35,025 nucleotides of DNA from Fischerella muscicola SAG 1427-1 = PCC 73103 (GTDB taxonomy: Bacteria > Cyanobacteriota > Cyanobacteriia > Cyanobacteriales > Nostocaceae), in assembly GCF_000317245.1 (NCBI RefSeq), contig NZ_AJLJ01000156.1:1-35025 (forward strand), read 5' to 3'. Position numbers and translations under genes: made by a program. Positions 26,446 through 33,170 of this stretch are shown in pieces (position 1 is the stretch's first letter; each line of letters begins with the position of its first letter). Below the pieces are notes generated by a model. The model saw nothing but the letters and a program-made list of their open reading frames with translations. It made no database searches and was not told the origin of the DNA.

Positions 26446-26536
26446 AGCGTTTCTTTTCACGTTTAATAAAAATCAAGCTTCAGATATAGCACGGAAATAT
26501 TTTAAGCAGAAATTCATATGCAACTACTTCGGTTTG

Positions 26537-26761
26537 CTAATTACTCAAAGGCTTCAAATAAGCGATCGCCTGTTTCCAAATGATCACCTGTTGACTTGTA
26601 TCATTCACAAGACACACACTATATTGGTCTTGCCAAATTACTTTTCCGGTCAATATATCACCCGTCAGCAGTTTAATCTCAGTCGGTACTGCTTGTTTAA
26701 TCAGGTTTTGTAATTGGCGAGTGCTGGGTAAAGAAGTGTCAAATTCGGTAATCATAGTCAT
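26537..26761 (-). CDS. hfq: Cyanobacterial Hfq-type Sm-like protein
   Basis: A 74-residue Sm-fold protein matching cyanobacterial Hfq: ITEFDTSLPSTRQLQNLIKQ forms the N-terminal helix, then EIKLLTGDILTGKVIWQD (Sm1) and a divergent Sm2 ending IIWKQAIAYLKP. The canonical Sm2 YKHA is absent, as is normal for cyanobacterial Hfq, which in Synechocystis works in motility with the pilus ATPase rather than in classical sRNA annealing. Start candidates are ATGs at 26761 and 26755. A longer GTG start at 26860 would be translated from repeat DNA and is rejected. It is divergent from dapF. A palindromic repeat at 26766-26787 lies directly upstream of the start. Confidence 0.9.
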   Translation of the reverse strand: MTMITEFDTSLPSTRQLQNLIKQAVPTEIKLLTGDILTGKVIWQDQYSVCLVNDTSQQVIIWKQAIAYLKPLSN

Positions 26762-26765
26762 TAGT

Positions 26766-26787
26766 AGAGACGCGATTAATCGCGTCT
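26766..26787. repeat. Palindromic repeat just upstream of hfq
   Basis: The core gacgcgattaatcgcgtc is a perfect palindrome within a 22-base unit that also occurs, with one change, at 18306-18327. It ends five bases before the first hfq ATG, so in the transcript it would form a stem where a ribosome-binding site is expected. Confidence 0.7.
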
Positions 26788-26805
26788 GTGCAATAGTTAT
26801 TAGTC

Positions 26806-26855
26806 TTTTGTCATTAGTCATGAACAAAGGACAAATGACTAATGACCAATGACAA
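26806..26855. repeat. Heptamer-like inverted repeat between hfq and dapF
   Basis: ttttgtcattagtcat (26807-26822) is matched by atgactaatgac...aatgacaaaa on the other side, made of STRR-type units such as aatgacc/aatgact. It can fold into a hairpin around acaaaggac and lies in the divergent promoter region. Confidence 0.55.
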
Positions 26856-26884
26856 AACACAAATATAGTTCATGGATTTTGGGA

Positions 26885-27730
26885 ATGGCAATAGAATTTA
26901 CTAAGTATCACGGTTTGGGTAACGATTTCATTTTGATAGATAATCGCTCTGATTCAAAGCCTGTAATTACTCCAGAACAAGCAGTGCAGTTATGCGATCG
27001 CCATTTTGGCATTGGTGCAGATGGTGTTATTTTTGCCCTGCCTGGTGAGAATGCTACTGATTACACAATGCGGATTTTTAATTCCGATGGTTCTGAACCC
27101 GAAATGTGTGGTAATGGTATTCGTTGTTTAGCGGCGTTTTTGGCTGAATTAGAAGGTGACTCACGTCAGAGTAATCAATATCGGATTCATACCCTCGCTG
27201 GTGTAATTACACCCGAACTGATGACCAATGGACAAGTAAAAGTTGATATGGGTATTCCCAGATTACTTGCTGGTGAGATTCCTACTACTTTATGTCCTGC
27301 TGATGAGAAAGTTATTAACCAACCCTTGGAAGTAGCAGGAAAAACTTGGGATGTCACCTGTGTCAGCATGGGTAATCCCCATTGCATAACTTTTGTCGAA
27401 GATGTCGCTGCAATTCCCCTAGATCATATTGGCCCGCACTTTGAACATCACCCAGTTTTTCCTCAACGCACAAATACTGAATTTATTCAAGTTGTCCGCC
27501 CAGATTACTTGAAAATGCGCGTTTGGGAACGTGGCGCTGGAATTACTTTAGCTTGTGGTACTGGTGCTTGTGCTTCTTTAGTGGCTGGAGTGCTAACACA
27601 AAGATGCGATCGCACTGCGACTATAGAATTACCTGGAGGGTGTTTGCAAATTGCTTGGTCAGAAATTGACCAACGAATTTATATGACAGGCCCAGCAGAA
27701 CAAGTCTTTCAAGGAAACTACAAAATTTAA
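26885..27730 (+). CDS. dapF: Diaminopimelate epimerase DapF
   Basis: A 281-residue epimerase from the ATG at 26885 ([15 protein letters not shown]), which converts LL- to meso-diaminopimelate for lysine and peptidoglycan. An upstream ATG at 26849 would add 12 residues encoded mostly by repeat DNA and is not favoured. The catalytic cysteine pair is Cys75 in EMCGNGIRC and Cys224 in [11 protein letters not shown]. Substrate-binding segments FNSDGSEPE (65-73) and GNPHCITF (163-170) are intact. It is divergent from hfq, an arrangement I recall from other cyanobacteria. A 9-bp hairpin follows 11 bases after the stop. Confidence 0.95.
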   Translation: MAIEFTKYHGLGNDFILIDNRSDSKPVITPEQAVQLCDRHFGIGADGVIFALPGENATDYTMRIFNSDGSEPEMCGNGIRCLAAFLAELEGDSRQSNQYRIHTLAGVITPELMTNGQVKVDMGIPRLLAGEIPTTLCPADEKVINQPLEVAGKTWDVTCVSMGNPHCITFVEDVAAIPLDHIGPHFEHHPVFPQRTNTEFIQVVRPDYLKMRVWERGAGITLACGTGACASLVAGVLTQRCDRTATIELPGGCLQIAWSEIDQRIYMTGPAEQVFQGNYKI

Positions 27731-27740
27731 AATCTGGTAG

Positions 27741-27771
27741 GGTGCGTTATGGACATTAGTCCTAACGCACC
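27741..27771. terminator. Hairpin after dapF
   Basis: ggtgcgtta and taacgcacc form a 9-bp stem with a 13-base loop, 11 bases after the dapF stop. It belongs to the same gtgcgtta palindrome family as 11375-11400. A following gaaaatttg gives little T run, so its terminator role is tentative. Confidence 0.5.
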
Positions 27772-27914
27772 GAAAATTTGCAATGGTAAATAAATTATCC
27801 ATTTTGAAATTAAATTTTTAAGCCCTAATTGAATTCCCAGATTTTTTTTGGAATTTCCCTTACAGATGATGCGGGAACGTGGGATAGGAGATAACAGCAT
27901 TTTAGACTTGTAGT

Positions 27915-28493
27915 TTAGTCTGGGAAAGCTAAACCAGTTCTTGGATCACGGATATACAAGCCCAGTGTGAGACTACGCATCACTTCATCCCAAACAGATG
28001 TTAGCTGTTCTGCTTGATCTGCCCAATAATCAAATGTAATCAAGCACTGTACATTTGACCCCAAACCAATGCAAGTCCGCGAAAAAGCTTCTCGTGGTTC
28101 TTCCTGGGTGTCGATAAACTTAATTTCTGCCCACATGATTCTGGCTGTTTGGCGCTTGACAGTAACAATTTCTCCCTTCTCAATAACGTTGCGTTCGTCG
28201 TTGTCTATAACTTTCTTTAGAGTGGGTTTGAGTGGAAACAGACTCCAATCATTGGGTGGGAGGTGATTAAAAGATACTTCTAAGCAGCAGTCATCTTTAG
28301 GCGGTTTTTTATCGAGGAACTTGAAGGATTTTTCTTGTGGCTCAAAAACCCAACTCTGAGGAACATTGAAGCGAACAGCCCCCCGCCCTGCAACAAAAAT
28401 CTTGTAGCCTGATGGAGAGTCCCAGTGATGATCGGGTTTTAGTTCAAGCGTTTCTTTAATCCATTGAAGATTGCTTTTTTTACGCTTTGCCAT
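27915..28493 (-). CDS. Hypothetical protein
   Basis: I do not recognise this 192-residue protein. The ATG at 28493 (MAKRKKSN) is preferred over a GTG at 28547 because the longer version is encoded partly by the 70-bp direct repeat. A basic N-terminus is followed by a beta-rich region (FVAGRGAVRFNVPQSW and later CCLEVSFNHLPP) resembling small single-domain cyanobacterial proteins, with no catalytic motif. No signal peptide or membrane helix is visible. It lies downstream of xisH-xisI on the same strand, separated by the repeat copy that probably contains its promoter. Confidence 0.75.
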   Translation of the reverse strand: MAKRKKSNLQWIKETLELKPDHHWDSPSGYKIFVAGRGAVRFNVPQSWVFEPQEKSFKFLDKKPPKDDCCLEVSFNHLPPNDWSLFPLKPTLKKVIDNDERNVIEKGEIVTVKRQTARIMWAEIKFIDTQEEPREAFSRTCIGLGSNVQCLITFDYWADQAEQLTSVWDEVMRSLTLGLYIRDPRTGLAFPD

Positions 28494-28535
28494 AGTGTGT
28501 TTGCAAAATCTAATTTGCTCAAAAGGTGCGATGGT

Positions 28536-28605
28536 GCGATCGCCCACTTTGTTAATGTTATCAAATCGTTAGGGTGCGTTGTCGCTGACGTAGTACACCA
28601 AATCT
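28536..28605. repeat. 70-bp direct repeat, copy 1
   Basis: This stretch begins with HIP1 gcgatcgc and includes tagggtgcgttgtcgctgac. It matches 29393-29462 at 65 of 70 positions in the same orientation. It lies between xisI and the downstream hypothetical gene. Confidence 0.9.
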
Positions 28606-28623
28606 CTACTGTAGGCTAAGTTA

Positions 28624-28959
28624 TTAAGCAACGCCGTAATCTGTGTACTGTCTTTTATAGGGAGGTTGCAGTCCCAAAACAATGTCGTCTTTGGGAACGC
28701 CCATTTTAACTAATTCCTCAGCAGGATTCTGATCTGTCAAGTTCTGCTGAAGCCATATTTTTCCGTTTTTAATATCAAAATGGATCACACATCGATAAAT
28801 GCGATCAAATTCTTGCCAACCTACATTTATCCACTGATAATGATCTCGCTGTGTATCGAAGATGAGTTGAGTCTCGACTTCTTCATCTGAAATATCATCA
28901 CTGGCATAACGAGTGAGTAAGGTCTGAATATATTCTCGATACTTAGCTATTTTATCCAT
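28624..28959 (-). CDS. xisI: XisI family protein
   Basis: A 111-residue protein with the usual full length and sequence of XisI: YREYIQTLLTRYA near the start, the QLIFDTQRDHYQWINVGWQ middle strand, and KMGVPKDDIVLGLQPPYKR near the end. XisI was named because it is needed, with XisH, for excision of the fdxN element in heterocysts of Anabaena, but many copies exist in cyanobacteria lacking that element, so the general role is unknown. Its ATG at 28959 lies inside the end of xisH (13-base overlap), indicating translational coupling and probably a two-protein complex. Confidence 0.95.
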   Translation of the reverse strand: MDKIAKYREYIQTLLTRYASDDISDEEVETQLIFDTQRDHYQWINVGWQEFDRIYRCVIHFDIKNGKIWLQQNLTDQNPAEELVKMGVPKDDIVLGLQPPYKRQYTDYGVA

Positions 28960-29363
28960 TGCACAATCACCTCATGCACAGGGTCGTAGACAACTAACAA
29001 AACTTGATATATTTGTACTGCTGTCTGTGTGAACTCAAGTTGAAAAAAAGTTCGATAGGCATCTATTGGAACTGCCAAATATAATACTCGCTCCGGCTCA
29101 GTTGCTTTTAGCGCTAGCCGATAACTGAGAAATTGACCTAAAGCAGCATAAAAATCTGTAATTGCAGAAGGGTTTAGAAAGCTTTTAATCTCAACTGCTA
29201 TTTTCTCACCTGCTCTTTCGGCTGCAACAAGTTTTTCTGCACCCAAATCAACCTGAAAGTTGACGTTACCAAATTTAAATTTGAGTGGATCATCTGTAAT
29301 TATCCACTGCTCTTTTTTTAGAGCTTGCTTGACTGCTTCGTGAAAGATGTCCTTTGCTGACAC
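28947..29363 (-). CDS. xisH: XisH family protein, PD-(D/E)XK nuclease-like
   Basis: A 138-residue XisH starting at a GTG (family N-terminus MSAKDIFHEAVKQAL). The core has the restriction-endonuclease-like signature: Asp39 in FQVDLGAEK, then Glu58-x-Lys60 in AVEIKSF, followed by a helix with GQFLSYRLAL. Catalytic residues of a nuclease fold are thus retained. Together with the overlapping xisI it forms a compact pair reminiscent of toxin-antitoxin or nuclease-regulator modules, which is inference. The pair sits between two 70-bp direct repeats. Confidence 0.95.
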   Translation of the reverse strand: MSAKDIFHEAVKQALKKEQWIITDDPLKFKFGNVNFQVDLGAEKLVAAERAGEKIAVEIKSFLNPSAITDFYAALGQFLSYRLALKATEPERVLYLAVPIDAYRTFFQLEFTQTAVQIYQVLLVVYDPVHEVIVQWIK

Positions 29364-29392
29364 AGATAAAAATTGCTTAGGTTAGTTTGTGG

Positions 29393-29462
29393 GCGATCGC
29401 CTACTTTGTTAATGTTATCAAATCGCTAGGGTGCGTTGTCGCTGACGTCATACACCACATCT
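29393..29462. repeat. 70-bp direct repeat, copy 2
   Basis: This is the second copy of the sequence at 28536-28605, with five mismatches and the same orientation. It lies between the xisH start and the end of the broken PIN toxin gene. Confidence 0.9.
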
Positions 29463-29825
29463 GGTAATGTATGGCTACCAGTTTTCCAACATCAGCCCAT
29501 CTACATAGCCAAAGTCGGAATCATCCGTTACCAACTGCCAATCATTTTCCAAACACTGCGCCGCAATCCAAACGTCATTCATTGGTATCGGTCGCCCCTT
29601 TTGTTTTAACGCCAATCGGGTTCGAGCATACACGACCGCCGTTTCCCTACCTAGTTTTACGACTTGACACGTCTCAATAAATTCCAAATAACGCGGCAAA
29701 TTTTGCAAAGAACGACTTGAGTTTTCTGCTCCAAACAATAATTCACCTACGACAATTGTCGGTAGAATCACTGTTGTCAATTTTAACACTTGATCCACAA
29801 CTATCTTATCGCCATTCAAGAAGCG

Positions 29826-29833
29826 CACTGCGA
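29826..29833. repeat. Target-site duplication, left copy
   Basis: cactgcga flanks the element on its left and is repeated exactly at 30008-30015. Confidence 0.88.
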
Positions 29834-30007
29834 GGGAGCATCCCAATTTTTTCAAAATACCGCAAAGCAAAGGGTTTAAACCCTTTGCTAATAGCGCAAG
29901 TCGTCTTCAGACGACTTTATAAAATCAAGTAGTCTGCTTTAAGCAGACTTTCACTATGAGACTGCGATTTCAATCGCAGGCGTTTTTTGAACATTTGGGA
30001 TGCTCCC
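29834..30007. mobile_element. 174-bp MITE with four internal hairpins
   Basis: A non-coding element with terminal inverted repeats. The left end reads gggagcatcccaa... and the right end is its reverse complement, with 13 identical outer bases and a shared ttcaaaa further in (about 24 bases in all). It is flanked by a perfect 8-bp duplication. Inside are four perfect palindromes: 29867-29888 (11-bp arms), 29898-29917 (9-bp), 29931-29949 (9-bp) and 29962-29979 (8-bp). It contains no transposase and would need one from a full-length insertion sequence that makes 8-bp duplications. Confidence 0.9.
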
Positions 30008-30015
30008 CACTGCGA
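30008..30015. repeat. Target-site duplication, right copy
   Basis: cactgcga flanks the element on its right and is identical to 29826-29833. Confidence 0.88.
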
Positions 30016-30035
30016 CAGAAGTATCTAAAGCAACC

Positions 30036-30186
30036 TTACCATTCATTTGTGTCTACTTGCTCAAACTCTGATGCGATCGCTTGCTGCAATTCTTTAGCTT
30101 CAGAATCACTCAAAATTACCGCAAGCTTTTTGGAAAAAATCTAATGAAGCGAATGGGCAATTTTTGGGATTTGCGACTGGTTTCAT
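30036..30186 (-). pseudogene. Antitoxin gene of the VapBC-type pair, frameshifted
   Basis: From the ATG at 30186, preceded by a good gagg ribosome-binding site, the frame encodes MKPVANPKNCPFASLDFF and then stops early. Another frame supplies KKLAVILSDSEAKELQQ and continues to VDTNEW, ending in a TAA at 30036-30038 that overlaps the toxin start. The span is 151 bases, one more than a multiple of three, so one extra base, probably in the t6 or a5 run near 30125-30140, breaks the gene. Intact, it would be about 49 residues, a normal antitoxin size. The family is not certain. Confidence 0.65.
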
Positions 30187-30345
30187 GAGAATTTCCTCAT
30201 GTTTTATTAATTATCCTATCATAAATTTCTGATTAAATTTAAGTTAAGTTGAGGTTAATCAATACTCAATAATACTTGATTTCTCATCAGGAGGCGAACT
30301 AAGCAAGAGAGATTGAAAATACCAAATAGAGCAGAAAAAGCAGAA

Positions 30346-31812
30346 ATGAAAATAGATAGCGATGAATTTAAGCACATTACAATAAATACAAAATTGGATA
30401 GATTTTTGCAATATTTTCGCCGCTCAATCCGCTGCCAAACAAAATTGCTATCGGCACTATTTTTAACTTCTATCTCTGGTATCACATTATTGCTATCAGA
30501 TGGCTTATCTATACAAGGGCGGTTGACTATATTTGTATTTCTGGTGACTGTAATTTTGTGGTCAATGACCTCAATTAATGCTGGTTACATTGCCTTAGTT
30601 TCAGTAGTCATGCTGCTGTTAACCGGTGGCATTTCCCAAGAACAATTTTTTGAGTCTTTGGGTTCGGATGTTGTCTGGTTAATGATAGGTGCATTTGTTT
30701 TGGGAGGCGCAGTTAAACAAACCGGTTTAGCCACACGGCTAACTCAAGTAGTAGCTGCCAAATCCCACAACGTCAGCAGTTTATTTTGGTTGCTCACTAC
30801 AGTCTTAATTCCGCTGTCTTTTTTGATTCCCTCTACCTCTGGACGCGCTGCTGTTACCCATCCGATTTTTTGCAGCGTTGCCAATGCCATAGAGGATAAG
30901 CGTACTCGTCGCGCTCTAGCGTTGCTGATGCCTTCTATTATATTAGTATCTACAATCGCCTCCTTAACTGGTGCAGGTTCTCATTTAGTTGCTAAAGATT
31001 TATTAGAAGAAATTTCCGGGAAAGATATATCTTTTAGCCAATGGTTGCTTTACGGCTTACCCTTTGGAATGGTTGCTAGTTATGCTTCCTGCTGGGTAAT
31101 CATGCGGTTGTTTCTAGACAGAAGACGCTTGCAGCAAAAGTTGGATGTTGAATATTTGCAATCAACACCCCTATCTCTACCAGAACGCAAAACATTATTG
31201 ATTGTCTTATTGATGTTAGTGCTGTGGTTAACCGAGAAATGGCATGGTTTAGAAATTGCCACCGTCACCTTCATAGGTGCCATAATTCTCACCGCACCCT
31301 ATTTTGGAGTGATGAAGTGGAAAGATGCACTCAAAGATGTTTCTTGGAATCTGATTATTTTCGTGGGTGCAACTCTGGTTCTAGGACGCGCATTAATCAC
31401 TTCCGGCGCATCGGAATGGATTATTAATAATGTCTTTCGCTTCAGTGAAATCAACAGCACCAAATCCCACTTTTTCATTCTGCTGCTACTTGCCGTTATT
31501 AGTCTGACTTCCCACATCTATATGACTTCTCACACAGCAAGAGCAGCTGCTTTAGTTCCTCCTCTGCTGTACCTCGCCAGCAGTCTCAATATAAATCCTG
31601 TTGCTGTCTTGTTTCTCAGCACTTTAGGTATGGATTATTGCCTCACCTTCCCCGTCAGTTCTAAAGCACTGATGGTTTACCAAGATGCAGAAGAAGATGG
31701 TTTTAAACCAACAGATTTACTCCGACTAAGTTCCGTAATGATTGTTGTTCACCTCGCTTTAATTGTCCTGTTCTACTACACCTGGTGGCGTTGGGTAGGT
31801 CTATCTTTCTGA
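30346..31812 (+). CDS. SLC13/DASS-type anion transporter
   Basis: A 488-residue polytopic transporter from the ATG at 30346 (an in-frame TTG at 30313 would add 11). It has about 11-12 hydrophobic helices and the duplicated SLC13/DASS architecture. The two sodium/substrate motifs appear as PSTSGRAAVTHPI (about residues 161-173) and TSHTARAAALVPP in the second half, variants of the SNT motif. Family members move dicarboxylates, citrate or sulfate with sodium, so a C4-type organic anion is most likely. A glycerate kinase gene follows about 80 bases downstream on the same strand, so a link to organic acid use is possible but unproven. A strong purine stretch, aggagg, at 30289-30294 is too far from either start to decide between them. 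Confidence 0.85.
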   Translation: MKIDSDEFKHITINTKLDRFLQYFRRSIRCQTKLLSALFLTSISGITLLLSDGLSIQGRLTIFVFLVTVILWSMTSINAGYIALVSVVMLLLTGGISQEQFFESLGSDVVWLMIGAFVLGGAVKQTGLATRLTQVVAAKSHNVSSLFWLLTTVLIPLSFLIPSTSGRAAVTHPIFCSVANAIEDKRTRRALALLMPSIILVSTIASLTGAGSHLVAKDLLEEISGKDISFSQWLLYGLPFGMVASYASCWVIMRLFLDRRRLQQKLDVEYLQSTPLSLPERKTLLIVLLMLVLWLTEKWHGLEIATVTFIGAIILTAPYFGVMKWKDALKDVSWNLIIFVGATLVLGRALITSGASEWIINNVFRFSEINSTKSHFFILLLLAVISLTSHIYMTSHTARAAALVPPLLYLASSLNINPVAVLFLSTLGMDYCLTFPVSSKALMVYQDAEEDGFKPTDLLRLSSVMIVVHLALIVLFYYTWWRWVGLSF

Positions 31813-31852
31813 GTGCTGAGTGAGCAATTCTTTAATTTTGAATTTTGAATTG

Positions 31853-31892
31853 ATTAGTCTCCAGTCCCTAGTCCTTAATATCTAATCCCTAT
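31853..31892. repeat. Heptamer-like repeat before the glycerate kinase gene
   Basis: Loose seven-base units such as cagtccc, tagtcct and taatccc fill the spacer immediately before the kinase start. They belong to the same class as 17123-17153. No clear ribosome-binding site is seen between them and the ATG. Confidence 0.45.
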
Positions 31893-31894
31893 TT

Positions 31895-33103
31895 ATGACA
31901 CTAAACATTTTAATCGCTCCTTCTGGATTTAAAGAAAGTCTTGATGCCGAACAAGTAGCTGATTGCATAGCTACTGGTATAACTAGAGTTTTACCCGATG
32001 TAAATATCTGCAAAGCACCCCTAGTAGATGGTGGTGAAGGCTTTACCAAAACTCTGGTAGCAGCTACAGGCGGGACTTTACATCACCTGGAAGTAACCGG
32101 GCCTGTTGGGCAAAAAGTACAAGCTCACTTTGGCTTTCTTGGTAGAACTACTAAAAAAACTGCTGTGTTAGAAATGGCTGCGGCGGCTGGGTTACGCCTT
32201 GTACCCTCCGATATGCGAAATCCCATGATCACCACAACCTACGGTGTAGGGGAGTTAATTAAAGCTGCTTTAGATGCTGGTGCAGAGCGCATTTTAGTCG
32301 GCTGTGGTGATTCTGGCACTAACGATGGTGGTGCAGGAATGGCTCAAGCTTTGGGTGTGAAGTTGTTGGACGAAAATGGCGATGAGTTAGGTTTGGGTTG
32401 TGGTGAATTAATCAAACTCCAACGCATTGATTTGTCTGGGCGAGACTCCCGTTTAAATCAAGTCCAGATTGATGTTGCTTGTAACTGGCATAATGTCCTG
32501 TGTGGTGACAAGGGTGTAGCCAGAGTTTTCGGCCCTCAAAAAGGTGCATCCCCAGCAGCGGTGGAAACAATGGCTTCAGCACTAGAACACTACGCCACAG
32601 TCATTAAAGCGGATTTAAATATTGACGTGCGACAAATGCCTGGTAGTGGTGCTTCTGGTGGTATGGGTGCAGGTTTACACGCCTTAATTGGGGCTAAATT
32701 ACACTCGCGCTACGATATCGTCATGCAGTATTTGGAATTAGATAATCTGATTCCCGAAGCTGATTTAGTGATTACTGCGGAAGGCTGCATTGATTTTCAA
32801 ACCCCAAGGGGTAAAATTCCGGCTGAAGTAGCAAAGCGTGCCAAGCGTTATAACTTACCAGTGATTGCACTGGTTGGAACTATTGGTGAAGGTGCTGAGA
32901 TTAATTTCCAGCAAGGTATTGATTATTTCAACAGTATTTTGACTCATCCTTGTCAACTAAGTGAGGCTATTTCTCAAACCTCAACTTTGTTAACAAATGC
33001 TTCTGAACAGGTAGCACGTTTGCTGTTAGTTGGTAAGCAAATTAGAAGCTTTAAGAATTCAAAATTGAACATACCACAAGCAAGCTACAAAATTCACAAC
33101 TAA
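31895..33103 (+). CDS. Glycerate kinase (type 1, GarK/GlxK family)
   Basis: A 402-residue glycerate kinase. Family signatures are APSGFKESLDAEQVA at 8-22, APLVDGGEGFTKTLVAATGG at about 41-60, the GCGDSGTNDGGAGMAQALG loop at about 146-164, PGSGASGGMGAGLHALIGA in the middle, and TAEGCIDFQTPRGKIPAEVAKRA. All look intact. The enzyme phosphorylates D-glycerate to 2-phosphoglycerate, the bacterial-type reaction, feeding glycerate from photorespiration or uptake into glycolysis. The C-terminal 20-25 residues are a basic/polar tail beyond the usual end. It may be co-transcribed with the upstream transporter. Confidence 0.93.
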   Translation: MTLNILIAPSGFKESLDAEQVADCIATGITRVLPDVNICKAPLVDGGEGFTKTLVAATGGTLHHLEVTGPVGQKVQAHFGFLGRTTKKTAVLEMAAAAGLRLVPSDMRNPMITTTYGVGELIKAALDAGAERILVGCGDSGTNDGGAGMAQALGVKLLDENGDELGLGCGELIKLQRIDLSGRDSRLNQVQIDVACNWHNVLCGDKGVARVFGPQKGASPAAVETMASALEHYATVIKADLNIDVRQMPGSGASGGMGAGLHALIGAKLHSRYDIVMQYLELDNLIPEADLVITAEGCIDFQTPRGKIPAEVAKRAKRYNLPVIALVGTIGEGAEINFQQGIDYFNSILTHPCQLSEAISQTSTLLTNASEQVARLLLVGKQIRSFKNSKLNIPQASYKIHN

Positions 33104-33170
33104 AGACAGTTATCTCCCTAGTAAAGCAACATTTATCCAACAGCGCGATCGCGAACTTCTCTACTCTGAA

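Larger units (their letters stand above)
29475..30046 (-). pseudogene. VapC-type PIN-domain toxin, interrupted by a MITE
   Basis: The original gene starts at the ATG 30046 (MNGKVALDTSVAV), is interrupted by the element at 29834-30007, and resumes at 29833 with RFLNGDKIVVDQ. Removing the element and one 8-bp duplication joins the two parts in frame into a 129-residue PIN protein. PIN acidic residues would be Asp8 (LDTS), Glu41 (VVGELLFG), Asp97 (MNDVWIA) and Asp114-117 (TDDSD). With the element present, the 5' fragment stops after about 31 codons. The remaining 3' frame (29475-29870) begins within the element and lacks the first catalytic Asp. The 3' part is otherwise intact, so the insertion looks recent. 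It would have cleaved RNA as a VapC toxin. Its start overlaps the antitoxin end by 11 bases. Confidence 0.9.

Noticed and set aside
26762..26860. Extended N-terminus of hfq from a GTG at 26860
   Set aside because: The added 33 residues would be encoded by palindromic and heptamer repeats and do not match the family.
29475..29870. A normal, intact PIN toxin gene starting at 29870
   Set aside because: Its first 13 or so codons come from the MITE and the first catalytic Asp is missing. The true start lies on the other side of the element.
29867..29979. CRISPR-like array
   Set aside because: The palindromes differ from each other in sequence, so there is no repeated unit with spacers.
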